64,000 nt of DNA from Cesiribacter sp. SM1 (lineage in GTDB: Bacteria > Bacteroidota > Bacteroidia > Cytophagales > Cyclobacteriaceae). The stretch is from positions 558,001 to 622,000 of the forward strand of contig NZ_JAHXBU010000094.1 in the NCBI RefSeq assembly GCF_020178975.1, given 5' to 3'. Shown here piece by piece: positions 48,285 through 57,611 of the stretch (position 1 is its first letter; each line of letters starts with the position of its first letter). The position numbers and the translations under genes are program-made. A model generated the notes under the pieces. The model made no database searches, had not been told where the DNA came from, and saw nothing but the letters and a program-made list of their open reading frames with translations.

Positions 48285-48322
48285 GCTATGTTAACATCAA
48301 GTTAACAATTTGTTAACATAGC
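48285..48322. promoter_or_regulatory. Symmetric triple GTTAAC operator-like site
   Basis: GCTATGTTAAC (48285-48295) and GTTAACATAGC (48312-48322) are perfect inverted repeats around a central palindromic GTTAAC (48301-48306). The three GTTAAC cores start at 48290, 48301 and 48312, exactly 11 bp apart, 27-64 bp upstream of the transglutaminase-like start. It is a likely binding site for a dimeric regulator. Confidence 0.7.
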
Positions 48323-48553
48323 AATATGCAAATCGTTGGCTTTATTTTAAAAATAGTTTAGTGAGGAAATAGCCGGATAGCACCTGCTTTAAGGTAAAAG
48401 CATTTTGTCAGGCGGAATGAAAGATAGGGGGTAAAGAAGTTAAAGAACTAAACCTGGTGTTTTGCCCTTTGCAGGCTGCTTGCGCCCGGTGAGATGTAAG
48501 GCACAACAGAGCATAGAGAAGTAACTTATTGCTTGGGGGGAAATACATTCCAT

Positions 48554-48576
48554 AAAAAAGCCCGGGTTTACCGGGC
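48554..48576 (-). terminator. Terminator of the small membrane-protein gene
   Basis: On the minus strand GCCCGG (48576-48571) pairs with CCGGGC (48565-48560) and T6 follows (48559-48554), 40 bp past the stop at 48615. Confidence 0.85.
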
Positions 48577-48614
48577 ACTGTGTATTATACATTGATAGTG
48601 TGTAAGCAAACAAA

Positions 48615-48818
48615 TCAGCGGCTGCTGATATTCTTAATAAGGCTAATACCTGTCAGGAAAAAGATTAAGCCAAGTACTGCTACAATAGCACCCTGCCATA
48701 CACCCATTGCCAGTCCCATTAAGTTTGTACCACCGCTAATAATGGCAATTACTGCTATTATTAGTATAATGATACCGAGTATGGTAAGAATGGTGCCAAA
48801 AACTTGCTTCAGATCCAT
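48615..48818 (-). CDS. Small two-helix membrane protein
   Basis: The 67-aa protein has two hydrophobic helices: ILTILGIIILIIAVIAIISGG and GAIVAVLGLIFFLTGISLI. It is a widespread small hydrophobic type in Bacteroidota with no known function. The dedicated terminator at 48554-48576 supports expression. Confidence 0.8.
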   Translation of the reverse strand: MDLKQVFGTILTILGIIILIIAVIAIISGGTNLMGLAMGVWQGAIVAVLGLIFFLTGISLIKNISSR

Positions 48819-48983
48819 AAAAAATCATTTTTTGATGATAGTATATCGTTTCCTTAGATTGAAATGTTTCAATTCAGAAGAATCCGGCGGTTTTTATCCA
48901 TTCATGTTTAGCTTCTAGAACAGTAGCGATAGGGCAACAGGCAGGCAGGCAGGGGAATACACTCCTGATGCTATCCGGCTGAA

Positions 48984-49277
48984 TTAATCCTGGCCCTTGC
49001 CGGAAGTACCAGGCTTTGACTGCGCCTCCTGCTTTGCTTTCTCCATCTTTTTCTGGGGTGTAAGCACCGCACTGCCTAAGTGAGCCTGCTGCTGGTCTGA
49101 TTCCCTGCGTTCTTCTGGCTTTCTGTCCTTGTTCTTCATGCGGCTTTCTTCGGCCTGCATCTTTTTGGGAGGAGTAAGTGGTTCATCTCCAAAGCTTGCC
49201 CTGCGGCCTTCAGCTACTTTTTCTACTGTTCCTTTCTGTTCTGTGCCTTTTTTAGGATTATTTGCATTGTTTTCCAT
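48984..49277 (-). CDS. Small hydrophilic disordered protein with two LTPxKKM motifs
   Basis: The 97-aa product is rich in Lys, Glu, Gln and Asn and starts MENNANNPKKGTEQKG. Two similar segments, GDEPLTPPKKMQAEE and GSAVLTPQKKMEKAK, suggest an internal duplication of about 40 residues. No family was recognised; composition is like stress hydrophilins. Compare the disordered protein at 17053-17352. Confidence 0.65.
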   Translation of the reverse strand: MENNANNPKKGTEQKGTVEKVAEGRRASFGDEPLTPPKKMQAEESRMKNKDRKPEERRESDQQQAHLGSAVLTPQKKMEKAKQEAQSKPGTSGKGQD

Positions 49278-49517
49278 ATTTCAAAAATCTAGTTTTACCT
49301 TAGTATACGAGAAGCAGCAGATGAGTTGTCTTATTAATCTGGAAGCCTTTTGGGGATAACTACTCTGTTTACTTATAGTACAGTACCGGAGCAGGGGCTT
49401 AGCATAGCGCAGGCTCAACTTGCAGCTTGCCTGTGGGTGCGGCTTTTAGTGCGGGCAAACAAAAAAATGCTTTGCTCAAGGAGATTATGCTACCCACAAG
49501 GTTAAAGATGTTATGAG

Positions 49518-49525
49518 TAATTTTG
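49518..49525 (+). promoter_or_regulatory. Candidate Bacteroidota -7 promoter element
   Basis: TAATTTTG fits the TAnnTTTG -7 consensus of Bacteroidota sigma-ABfr promoters and lies 34 bp upstream of the PorT-like start at 49559. No clear -33 TTTG is present, so this is tentative. Confidence 0.35.
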
Positions 49526-49558
49526 GCAGAATTAATCTGAACAAAGAACAGACTTAAT

Positions 49559-50257
49559 ATGAAAAAAGGATTGTATGTACTTACGTTGATGCTGCTTGCG
49601 TCAGTTACGGCTTTTGCCCAGTTACGTCACGAGCAGCAATCGCAGATTGGCTTGAAGGCTGGTGCCAACTTTGCCACCATTCAGGATGGCTTTGACCAGC
49701 TGGAGGGTATTGACGAAGAGCCCTGGATCCCAAGACTTACCGTTGGACTGGCAACGAGCTTCTGGGCGAATGATTACTTTGCCTTTGCTCCTGAAATTAA
49801 CTACAGCCAGCGTGGCTTCAGAGCAAGCGGAACTCTGTTAGGTGTAGATTACACCAATACCTACCACTACGATTTTGTTGAAGTACCTTTACTTTTTAGG
49901 GCAACCTTTGGCCAACAGATTGTTAGAGGCTACATAAACCTGGGCCCTACTGTTAGCTACATGGTTGCCGGCAAGGAAACTGCAGAAATGGGAGGTATTA
50001 CCACTGAAAAAAAGATCGATACCGAAGATACAAGGTACAGCCTTTTTGAGGTTGGCGGTGCCGCTGGAGGTGGTTTACACATCAACACAGGTTTGGGTAG
50101 CTTTTTGATAGACCTGCGCTATCATACAGGCTTTACAAATATTCAAAAAGAGGAGTTTACGCTGCCTGCATATGTTACAATGGGAGAGGGGCCGGAGAAG
50201 TACAGAACCCAGTATGTAAGCCTGTCGCTGATATTTCTTACTCCTCACCGGGAATAA
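49559..50257 (+). CDS. PorT-family outer-membrane beta-barrel protein
   Basis: The 232-aa protein has a signal peptide (MKKGLYVLTLMLLASVTAFAQ). A small beta-barrel of the PorT/OMP_b-brl_2 type follows: IGLKAGANFATI at the N-terminus, APEINYSQRGF, YDFVEVPLLFRATFG, YINLGPTVSYM and a terminal aromatic strand ending near TQYVSLSLIFL. It is located in the outer membrane; specific role unknown. Its paralogue follows at 50490. Confidence 0.9.
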   Translation: MKKGLYVLTLMLLASVTAFAQLRHEQQSQIGLKAGANFATIQDGFDQLEGIDEEPWIPRLTVGLATSFWANDYFAFAPEINYSQRGFRASGTLLGVDYTNTYHYDFVEVPLLFRATFGQQIVRGYINLGPTVSYMVAGKETAEMGGITTEKKIDTEDTRYSLFEVGGAAGGGLHINTGLGSFLIDLRYHTGFTNIQKEEFTLPAYVTMGEGPEKYRTQYVSLSLIFLTPHRE

Positions 50258-50278
50258 AAATAATTATATTCTGTGTTT

Positions 50279-50309
50279 AAACCTGCTTCTGCCCGGAGCA
50301 GGTTTTTTT
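50279..50309 (+). terminator. Terminator between the two PorT-like genes
   Basis: AAACCTGCT (50279-50287) pairs with AGCAGGTTT (50297-50305) and a T7 run follows. The two paralogues are therefore separate transcription units. Confidence 0.88.
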
Positions 50310-50489
50310 ATTGTTAATTTTCAGAATAAAGAGATTGGAAAAGCCTGGGTAGCACAGCCTGAAGGCAGAAGAACACCTTCTGCTGCAGCTAAGGTAGGAT
50401 TTATTAATTCTGTAGAGCAAAAGAAATAAAACCTTAGTCAAAAAGAGCCGTTCTTATGAACGATTATTGTAGAACAAAAAAGTACAGTT

Positions 50490-51104
50490 ATGAGAAAAAT
50501 TTTTTTTACACTCTTTTTGATGTTGCTGACAACGGCAAGTGTATTTGCCCAGGCACAGGTAGGTTTACGTGCAGGAGCCAACTGGGCTACTGTTATTAGA
50601 GAGCAGGATCCACCAGCAGGCGTAGAAACTCCCTGGCGGCCGGGCTTTATGGTGGGTGTAGCTACAAGCTTTGGTGCAGGTGAAATATTTTCTATTGCCC
50701 CCGAACTGGTCTTTAGCCAGCGCGGCAATAACTGGGAAGAAGGAGGCGTCAGTAGCAGTACACGCTATAATTTCCTGGAGCTGCCTGTATTGTTTCGTAT
50801 TTCTTTTGGTGATGTACTGGGCGGTTATATTAATGCCGGTCCTACCTTTAGCTACTTGCTGGGTGGAAAAAGCGATTCGGAAGATGTTAATTTCAGTGAG
50901 ATTGATGATCCTAAAAGATGGGAGATTGGCGGTTCACTGGGTGGAGGTGTAAAGCTTAATACAGGGGCAGGAACCTTCCTGATAGACCTGCGCTATACCC
51001 GTGGATTTTCCGACACATTCTTTAGAGACTTTAGCGGAGACCAGGAGTCCAAGCACCAGCTGATCACTACATCGCTGATCTTCCTGATTCCTTCAGTACA
51101 ATAA
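50490..51104 (+). CDS. PorT-family outer-membrane beta-barrel protein (paralogue)
   Basis: The 204-aa protein has a signal peptide (MRKIFFTLFLMLLTTASVFAQ) and the same barrel pattern as its neighbour: VGLRAGANWATV, IAPELVFSQRGNNW, YNFLELPVLFRISFG, YINAGPTFSYL and LITTSLIFL. It is a tandem duplicate with substantial divergence. Confidence 0.9.
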   Translation: MRKIFFTLFLMLLTTASVFAQAQVGLRAGANWATVIREQDPPAGVETPWRPGFMVGVATSFGAGEIFSIAPELVFSQRGNNWEEGGVSSSTRYNFLELPVLFRISFGDVLGGYINAGPTFSYLLGGKSDSEDVNFSEIDDPKRWEIGGSLGGGVKLNTGAGTFLIDLRYTRGFSDTFFRDFSGDQESKHQLITTSLIFLIPSVQ

Positions 51105-51130
51105 CAAGTTTATTTTAAGTAACAGTTAAG

Positions 51131-51163
51131 AGCCTGCTCCTTTTAGGGGGCAGGCTTATTTAT
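51131..51163 (+). terminator. Terminator of the second PorT-like gene
   Basis: AGCCTGCTCC (51131-51140) pairs with GGGGCAGGCT (51147-51156) with one G-U pair, followed by TATTTATT. It overlaps the start of the gap to the convergent MFS gene stop at 51160. Confidence 0.7.
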
Positions 51164-52332
51164 TGTACAGACTGCACCCGGTGCCTGCGTTGTAACCAGT
51201 GCAGGTATACCCAGGCTGCTGCTGCCAGTATTGCGCCGGTGGCAAAGGCTGTTGATATATTTTCGACCTTATTGGCATATACCCAGCCGGAGAGCAGAGC
51301 GCCTAAGCCAATACCTACCTCCAGCGAAATGTAAAGTGTAGCAAGGCCCCGGCCCCTTTGCCCCTCCTGGCTTAGATCGATAGCCCAGGCAAAAGCCGTT
51401 GGAGAATTGATGCCTGCTGCAAAACCAAAGATTATACCTCCAAATAGAAATACTTCCGGTCGCCAGGCAAAGCCCGTAAGGCACATGGCGGCCACGTACA
51501 ACAAAGCACCCGCCTTTAAAACCGGAGCCCGGCCAATGGTATCGGAAAAGCGGCCGGCAAAGAAACGAACACTTACAGAGGCAAGCGTAAAACACAAAAA
51601 GTACAGCCCCCGGTTTGCAATGCCCAGGCTATCGCTAAGGTCGGGTACAAGGGTTAACACCGTGCCTAAAGAGTAAGTAGTAAGTAACAGCACCACACTG
51701 GGAGGCATTACCCGTGGCTCCAGAATTTCATGGCGGTTTAGCTTAAGCAGGGAGAGGCGAAAGCTTTGCTTTTCAGCAAGGGTTTCCTTCATGCCTGCCA
51801 GTATTACAATAGAAAGCAGTGCAGCTGCAGAAGAAGACCAGAACACCCACTCCAGTGGCGCCACCCGGGCAAGGCTGCTCCCTATAAACGGGCCACAGGC
51901 CATCCCCAGGCTGCTGCACAGGCCAACAAATCCCATGGCCTCACCACGCTTGTTTAAGGGCACAACATCTGAAATATAGGCCGAGCTGCCCGTGGGAGTA
52001 AAGCCGGTAGAAAAGCCATGCAGCAGGCGTAAGGCCAGAAAGCCTGCAACTGTAAGCACCAGGGGGTACAGAAATCCGCATAATACGCACACAACAGCAC
52101 CAAAAACCATTACCGGTATGCGGCCTATGGTATCGGTAAGCTTACCGCTGAACGGGCGCGACAAACCTGCCGTAACTGTAAACAAACCAATTATAAAGCC
52201 TTTGTACTCGCCCCCGCCCAGGTTCTCCAGAAATGCCGGCAACTCCGGTATAATCATATTGAAACTGCTGAAGAATAAAAAAGTACTCAGGCACAGAAGG
52301 CCAAACTGAAGCGTGTAAATAGAATTGTTCAT
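51160..52332 (-). CDS. MFS transporter
   Basis: The 390-aa protein has 12 predicted helices. The MFS signature is SGKLTDTIGRIPVMV in loop 2-3, with a second copy AGRFSDTIGRAPVLK in loop 8-9. GPFIGSSLA lies in helix 5. It is similar to YfcJ/AraJ-type exporters of unknown substrate. No regulator or partner gene is adjacent. Confidence 0.88.
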   Translation of the reverse strand: MNNSIYTLQFGLLCLSTFLFFSSFNMIIPELPAFLENLGGGEYKGFIIGLFTVTAGLSRPFSGKLTDTIGRIPVMVFGAVVCVLCGFLYPLVLTVAGFLALRLLHGFSTGFTPTGSSAYISDVVPLNKRGEAMGFVGLCSSLGMACGPFIGSSLARVAPLEWVFWSSSAAALLSIVILAGMKETLAEKQSFRLSLLKLNRHEILEPRVMPPSVVLLLTTYSLGTVLTLVPDLSDSLGIANRGLYFLCFTLASVSVRFFAGRFSDTIGRAPVLKAGALLYVAAMCLTGFAWRPEVFLFGGIIFGFAAGINSPTAFAWAIDLSQEGQRGRGLATLYISLEVGIGLGALLSGWVYANKVENISTAFATGAILAAAAWVYLHWLQRRHRVQSVQ

Positions 52333-52882
52333 AAATAGCTGCCCGCAAAGTTACGGCACCAGGCGGTGGTGTAAAAGAATAATGCTCCGCAAAGAATAGC
52401 TTACCTTAACAGGCTCTCGAACATGTGATTACAGTCTCTAATACTAATGCCCGGTGCCGGTGACAGGGAAAACAAGAGGCTTGCTGGCTGTAGCAGTTTG
52501 TAGTTGAAGATTGAAAAAAGTGTAGGTGCGTTTCTTAAAAAGAGAAAACCATTTCAAAACGATGTGCAGCCTCATGGGCGAATAACTAAATCGTTAAAGA
52601 AAAAACAGCTTTTTTATTGTGCCAGAAGCGATATGTGGCGGTAGTGATGCTTTTGGCATGGCTTCTGCCAGAGCAGTTAACAGATCCTGATTTATTTTTT
52701 TACTAATGTTTTGGCTGATTTTTTAATCTAAATTCCCGTTTAGCACGGACTGGTAAATCTTCCTCCAGTCCGTGTTTTTTTTAAGGGCACTGCAGGAGTG
52801 CAGGAAGGATCTTCAGATTCTGGCAGGCAAGGATGATCTGGTGGCCAAACTACGCGGTAACAAACAGCTTAGCCACACAGGG
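52333..52882. other. 550-bp intergenic region with an orphan plus-strand terminator
   Basis: No gene is recognised on either strand. The sequence includes AT-rich stretches (52590-52740) and a terminator at 52744-52782 that has no upstream plus-strand gene, so an unannotated small transcript may end here. Confidence 0.5.
52744..52782 (+). terminator. Orphan rho-independent terminator
   Basis: CACGGACTGG (52744-... to 52753) pairs with CCAGTCCGTG (52765-52774), followed by T8 (52775-52782). The nearest plus-strand gene upstream ends at 51104. Confidence 0.88.
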
Positions 52883-53980
52883 CTAATCCTTTTTAAAAGC
52901 CTTTTTGATTTTTTCAATGGAGAGTGCATGTTCTTCTGTTCCCCTGTCGCTCAGTAAAAAGGCTACTGGCTTTAAAAAGGAAAAATGTTCGCAGAAGATT
53001 CTGAACATGGCTACAAAAGGAATTACAATGAACATACCTGTTACGCCCCAGATCATGCTGCCTACAATCAGGCTTAATATGGTTACCAGGGGATTCAGGC
53101 TAACGTGTCCGCCGGTGATGTTGGGAGTTAATATGTTATTCTCAGTAAACTGGATAAACAGAAAGTAAACAAGCACCCAAAAAGTATAATCTAAATCATC
53201 CATGGCAACCATGGAAAAGGTTATGGGAACCAATGCACCAATGAGGGTGCCGAAGTAGGGGATGAAATTAAATAGGGCTGCCGTTATTCCCAGAAGAATA
53301 GGATATTTTAAACCAATGATGGTAAAAGCAATTGAATGTACAACAGCCAGTATCATCACCACGGTAAAAACACCGGTCATGTACTTGGTAGTAACCTTGT
53401 TCATTTCATTCAGTATTTTTTCTGCCCGGTACTCTTCTTTATCCGGTGCCATTCGAAGAATAAATCTGTAGAACTTGGTGCGGTAGTAAAGCATAAAAAA
53501 AATGTACACCGGCATCAGTCCAATAATAACCAGTGTTCTGGTGGTAGCTTTAAAAATCGTTTTTAAGGTATCGTCTAAATTGGTGAGGTTGGCTATTCTT
53601 TCTTCAACCCAGTCTCTGATGGTGCTGTTTGATACACCAAACACATCAGAAACCCACTCCTGTGCCTGTCGCAAATTAATGGTTGCCTGCTCCCTCATTT
53701 GCGGAAAGTCTTCTACAAATACCGAGAACTGGTCTGAAAAGAAATGAATGACCGCCACCAGCACAACAACAGCTAAAATAATACTGATGAGGTTGGCAAG
53801 AATTCTTGCCAGCCCACCCTTTTCCAGAAAATTGGCAATGGGGTACAGCAGGTAAGACAAAAGTACAGCCAGTGCAAGCGGGGCTAAAAATTGTTGCGCT
53901 TCAATTAACCCATAAATAAATAAGATAACTAGTAGTAGATAGACCGTTATTTTTTTTGCGAGTACGTAACGCCTGCCCAT
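52883..53980 (-). CDS. AI-2E family permease
   Basis: The 365-aa integral membrane protein has about eight helices in the AI-2E/PerM pattern: FLAPLALAVLLSYLLYPIANFLEK near the N-terminus, a soluble middle region (about 90-145), and GITAALFNFIPYFGTLIGALVP. It ends with the NPLVTILSLIVGSMIWGVTGMFIVIPFVA signature. Members include AI-2 exporters and Na+/H+ antiporters, so the substrate is uncertain. Confidence 0.92.
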   Translation of the reverse strand: MGRRYVLAKKITVYLLLVILFIYGLIEAQQFLAPLALAVLLSYLLYPIANFLEKGGLARILANLISIILAVVVLVAVIHFFSDQFSVFVEDFPQMREQATINLRQAQEWVSDVFGVSNSTIRDWVEERIANLTNLDDTLKTIFKATTRTLVIIGLMPVYIFFMLYYRTKFYRFILRMAPDKEEYRAEKILNEMNKVTTKYMTGVFTVVMILAVVHSIAFTIIGLKYPILLGITAALFNFIPYFGTLIGALVPITFSMVAMDDLDYTFWVLVYFLFIQFTENNILTPNITGGHVSLNPLVTILSLIVGSMIWGVTGMFIVIPFVAMFRIFCEHFSFLKPVAFLLSDRGTEEHALSIEKIKKAFKKD

Positions 53981-54094
53981 TTTTTAAAATTCCTTTATTA
54001 ACAAAATAAAAAAAGGGGGTTATATGTTTGAAAACAGCTAGCAGAAGCAGCCTTGGCCTATAAATTTAACATTGGGAGATGCCGGGTCAGGGCG

Positions 54095-54141
54095 TGCTGC
54101 TGCAACAGACTAATGTACTCCTTAATACTGTTGCAGCAGCA
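54095..54141. repeat. 14-bp perfect inverted repeat
   Basis: TGCTGCTGCAACAG (54095-54108) pairs perfectly with 54128-54141 around a 19-nt loop, between the symporter and permease genes (both minus strand). There is no T tract; it may be a 3' structure of the symporter transcript, which ends at 54276. Confidence 0.6.
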
Positions 54142-54275
54142 TATCCTTACCTCCACAGCAAAGAATAGCTAGCCAGTACTAACCCATACAGGCTTCATTA
54201 CTTTTTTGGAGCAGCGGTGAGTTGTGTGCTGCCCGGCAAGGGCATAAGTGTATGTAAGCTGGTAGTACGGTTTAT

Positions 54276-55601
54276 CTACAGCACAGCTTTTTCTCCGGGC
54301 GTTTTTGGTCTTGGAGCACCGGGGTTTTCGCCTTCGGTGCTGGCTACTACCATGGCTACGGAGGCATCGCCGGTAACATTTACTACCGTACGGCACATAT
54401 CCAGTATACGATCCGGGGCAATAATAAGTGCAATGCCGGCCGCAGGTACACCAATGGCCTCCAATACAATTATCAGCATAACGAGTCCGGCTCCTGGTAC
54501 GCCGGCAGAACCAATAGATGCCAGCGTGGCGGTAAGCACAATCATAAGCTGGTCTGACAGGGTTAAGCCAAGCCCCAGGGCCTGTGCAATAAACACAGCG
54601 GCAACACTCTGGTACAGGCTGGTGCCATCCATGTTAATGGTAGCCCCCAGGGGCAGCACAAATGAGCTTACCTCCTCGCTTACGCCCAGTTCTTCTTCTA
54701 CCTGGCGCATGGTAACGGGTAAGGTTGCCGAGCTGCTGGAGGTAGTAAAAGCCAGTAGCTGGGCCGGCCGAATCCCCTCAAAGAACCTTCCGTACTTCAT
54801 GCGGGTAAACAGCTTGAACAGGGCAGGATACACCACCAGTACCATCAGGGCCAGGCCACCCAGCACGCAGGCGGTATAGGCGCCTAAAGCCTTAAGCAGC
54901 TGGTAGGCCCGCTCGGGGTTATCGCCGGCCAGCTCTACCATCAGCGAAGCCATAAGGGCAAAAACACCATAGGGAGCCAGCAACATAATGAACTCCACTA
55001 TTTTAATAATGATGTCGTTAAGACCATCAAAAAAGCGCACAACCGGTTCGCCCTTTTCTTTTGGTATCTGTAGCAGGGCAATGCCTACAATAAGGGCAAA
55101 GAAAACAACCTGCAGCATGCGGCCATTATCTGCCGTTGCCGAAAAAATATTATCGGGCACAATATCTACTACAGGCTGCAGCGGGCTTTGTCTGCGTAGC
55201 TGCTCTGCGGTTTCGCCCCTGCTTCCGGCATCGGTCTGGTAGAGGGTCATTAACTCATCGCGTGTTGCGGTAGGAAGTATTTTGCCGGGCTGAAAAATAT
55301 TAGCAATGAGCAGGCCCAAAGTAACAGCAATAACGGTGGTGCAGAGGTACACAAGAATTGTTTTGCCGCCTATGCGGGAGAGCTTTGATATATCGCCCAG
55401 GTTAGCAACGCCAACTATCAGCGATGCCAGCACCAGGGGTACGGCAATCATCTTCAGGGCATTGATGAATATGGTGCCAATTGGCTTTATCCAGTTAATG
55501 GTAAATGAAGTTGGCCAGCCAAATTGTATGCTTAACCAACCATACACTAAACCTAAAACAAGACCCAAAACAATTTGAATGTGCAGCGGAATCCTCTTCA
55601 T
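54276..55601 (-). CDS. Dicarboxylate/amino acid:cation symporter (DAACS/SDF family)
   Basis: The 441-aa protein from ATG 55601 has eight helices plus re-entrant hairpins. The family motifs are HP1 serine-rich TSSSSATLPVT, TM7 NMDGTSLY and HP2 SIGSAGVPGAGLVML. It takes up glutamate, aspartate or C4-dicarboxylates with Na+ or H+; specificity is not readable here. The C-terminus is extended and polar (GENPGAPRPKTPGEK). Confidence 0.94.
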   Translation of the reverse strand: MKRIPLHIQIVLGLVLGLVYGWLSIQFGWPTSFTINWIKPIGTIFINALKMIAVPLVLASLIVGVANLGDISKLSRIGGKTILVYLCTTVIAVTLGLLIANIFQPGKILPTATRDELMTLYQTDAGSRGETAEQLRRQSPLQPVVDIVPDNIFSATADNGRMLQVVFFALIVGIALLQIPKEKGEPVVRFFDGLNDIIIKIVEFIMLLAPYGVFALMASLMVELAGDNPERAYQLLKALGAYTACVLGGLALMVLVVYPALFKLFTRMKYGRFFEGIRPAQLLAFTTSSSSATLPVTMRQVEEELGVSEEVSSFVLPLGATINMDGTSLYQSVAAVFIAQALGLGLTLSDQLMIVLTATLASIGSAGVPGAGLVMLIIVLEAIGVPAAGIALIIAPDRILDMCRTVVNVTGDASVAMVVASTEGENPGAPRPKTPGEKAVL

Positions 55602-55676
55602 TAATAATTTGCTTTGCAGCGAATATAAGAAAAAATGCCACAACCCCGCTGATGCAGCAATGATGGGCCGGTAGCT

Positions 55677-56486
55677 TTACTTCTCCTGGTTGAGTGACTC
55701 CAGCAATAATTTCCAGCCTTGTGGCTGCATTTGCCAGATGCGCAGGTAGTATCCCTTGTTGCCACTCTTAGTGCTGTAGTGGCCGTAGGTATAGCCAAAA
55801 TCACCTGCTTTGCCTACGGCTGCATAAAGGGGCTGCCAAAGGCTGTACTGCTGGTTTTCCTGTTTCAGCAGCTCGCCGGCTGCTTCAAAGCGGGGGTACT
55901 GCCCCTCACGGTAAATGGCTGTGCCGGGGCTAAGGTAGGGGGCGTTGCTGGTATAGGCTTTATCAGTTTCCAGCAAACCTGCTTTGGTGGCTTTCTCATT
56001 CTTCCTTTTCAAAGGAGTAAGCGCGTAGCTGGCAGGGTATGCAATAGGAGTATGAGCGGACAGGGCTGTGTGTGGAGAGCCGAAATCGGCTACATTTTTC
56101 CAGCTATCATCGGCTTGTTTTTGCCATATAGATGTGAAATGTCCCCACCGCCAGCTGCTGCTGTCTTTCTCGGTAGGCTTGAATACATAAGGGCCGGTGG
56201 TAAAGCCTATATCGCTGCCGGCAGAAACAACCGCATAAGTAGGGTGCCAGTACAGCTTGCCACTAATGTTAGAGAGGTTTTGGTAAAAGGGCTTTCCCAG
56301 TGTAGGCTTAGGGGTAAAGATCATGCCGCTATCACCCAGGTAGCTTACAAAGGCGGCCTTTACTCCTAAGCTATCTGCGTAGCTGGCAAAAGCTTTTTCT
56401 GCCCCTATAAGCGACTGGAGCGACTGCTGGCCCCACAGCGGCGGCATGCTAAACAGTATTAGCAGTACCGGCAAAATCTTTTTCAT
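55677..56486 (-). CDS. Secreted protein with two NTF2/DUF4440-like domains
   Basis: The 269-aa product has a signal peptide (MKKILPVLLILFSMPPLWGQ) and two similar halves. The first has EKAFASYADSLGVKAAFVSYLGDSGMIF and DIGFTTGPYVF...GHFTSIWQKQADDSWKNV. The second has GDFGYTYGHYSTKSGNKGYYLRIWQMQPQGWKLLLE. This is the W-K-end pattern of SnoaL/DUF4440 ketosteroid-isomerase-like folds. Function unknown. Confidence 0.75.
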   Translation of the reverse strand: MKKILPVLLILFSMPPLWGQQSLQSLIGAEKAFASYADSLGVKAAFVSYLGDSGMIFTPKPTLGKPFYQNLSNISGKLYWHPTYAVVSAGSDIGFTTGPYVFKPTEKDSSSWRWGHFTSIWQKQADDSWKNVADFGSPHTALSAHTPIAYPASYALTPLKRKNEKATKAGLLETDKAYTSNAPYLSPGTAIYREGQYPRFEAAGELLKQENQQYSLWQPLYAAVGKAGDFGYTYGHYSTKSGNKGYYLRIWQMQPQGWKLLLESLNQEK

Positions 56487-56529
56487 AAGCCAGAAACCAA
56501 AAAATTATGCAAAAACGTAGTGAGATAGC

Positions 56530-57609
56530 CTACACTTTATTTGCCCTGCTTAACAGATAAGCATCTGCCATTACCAGGGCGGCCATTGCTTCCACAATGG
56601 GAACGGCACGGGGCACCACACAAGGGTCGTGGCGGCCTTTGCCGCTTACAGTTACAGCCTCGCCCTGCTGGTTTACACTTTCCTGATCCTGCATAATGGT
56701 AGCAACCGGTTTGAAGGCTACCCTGAAGTAGATATCTTCGCCATTGCTGATGCCACCCTGTATGCCGCCACTCTGGTTGGTGCGCGTGCGGATCCGGCCC
56801 TGCGCATCGGTATAAAACTGGTCGTTATGCTGGCTGCCACGAAGGGTAATGCCGGCAAAACCACTGCCATACTCAAAACCTTTGGCAGCATTGATGCCCA
56901 GCATGGCGGCGCCCAATTCTGCATGCAGTTTGCCAAATACCGGTTCGCCCAGGCCCACGGGTGCTCCTTTGATAACGGCACTCACTATGCCACCAACGGT
57001 ATCGCGGTCTTTGCGTACGCCATCTATATATTCGGCCATGCGCTCGGCCATTTCGGGATCGGGGCAGCGCACAGGGTTAGTATCGGTTTGGCTAAGGTCC
57101 AGTTCCTGGTAGGGCTTCTGAAGTTCTAGTTCGCCCACGCCACTTACCCAGGCCTGCACGCTCATGCCCCACTGCTGCAGGAGTTGTTTGGCTACGGCGC
57201 CTGCGGCTACCCGGGCGGCGGTTTCGCGGGCGCTGCTGCGGCCACCGCCACGGTAATCGCGGTGCCCCCATTTGGTCTGGTAGGTATAGTCGGCATGCGA
57301 AGGCCTGAAGCTCTCTGCAATATGACTGTAATCTTTGCTGCGCTGGTCCTGGTTGCGGATAAGCAGGCCAATGGGCTGGCCAGTAGTTTTACCTTCAAAA
57401 ACGCCGGAGAGCACCTCTACCTGGTCGGCTTCCTGCCGCTGGGTGGTAAGGCGGCTCTGGCCCGGGCGGCGGCGGTCAAGCTCGTGCTGCAGGGCAGCTT
57501 CGTTTAGCTCCAGTCCGGCAGGGCAGCCATCTATAATAGCACCAATGGCAGGGCCATGCGACTCACCAAAAGTTGTTATGCGGAATAACCTTCCAAACGT
57601 GTTCGACAT
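56530..57609 (-). CDS. aroC: Chorismate synthase
   Basis: AroC converts 5-enolpyruvylshikimate 3-phosphate to chorismate using reduced FMN. The 359-aa protein has the signatures [45 protein letters not shown] and [21 protein letters not shown]. The normal length indicates an intact gene. Only 2 bases separate it from batD, so the two are probably cotranscribed though unrelated in function. Confidence 0.98.
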   Translation of the reverse strand: MSNTFGRLFRITTFGESHGPAIGAIIDGCPAGLELNEAALQHELDRRRPGQSRLTTQRQEADQVEVLSGVFEGKTTGQPIGLLIRNQDQRSKDYSHIAESFRPSHADYTYQTKWGHRDYRGGGRSSARETAARVAAGAVAKQLLQQWGMSVQAWVSGVGELELQKPYQELDLSQTDTNPVRCPDPEMAERMAEYIDGVRKDRDTVGGIVSAVIKGAPVGLGEPVFGKLHAELGAAMLGINAAKGFEYGSGFAGITLRGSQHNDQFYTDAQGRIRTRTNQSGGIQGGISNGEDIYFRVAFKPVATIMQDQESVNQQGEAVTVSGKGRHDPCVVPRAVPIVEAMAALVMADAYLLSRANKV

Positions 57610-57611
57610 CT

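Noticed and set aside
48281-48330. GTTAAC cluster as a CRISPR or short tandem array
   Set aside because: Only three 6-bp cores with 5-bp gaps and dyad symmetry; the pattern fits an operator, not repeats with spacers.
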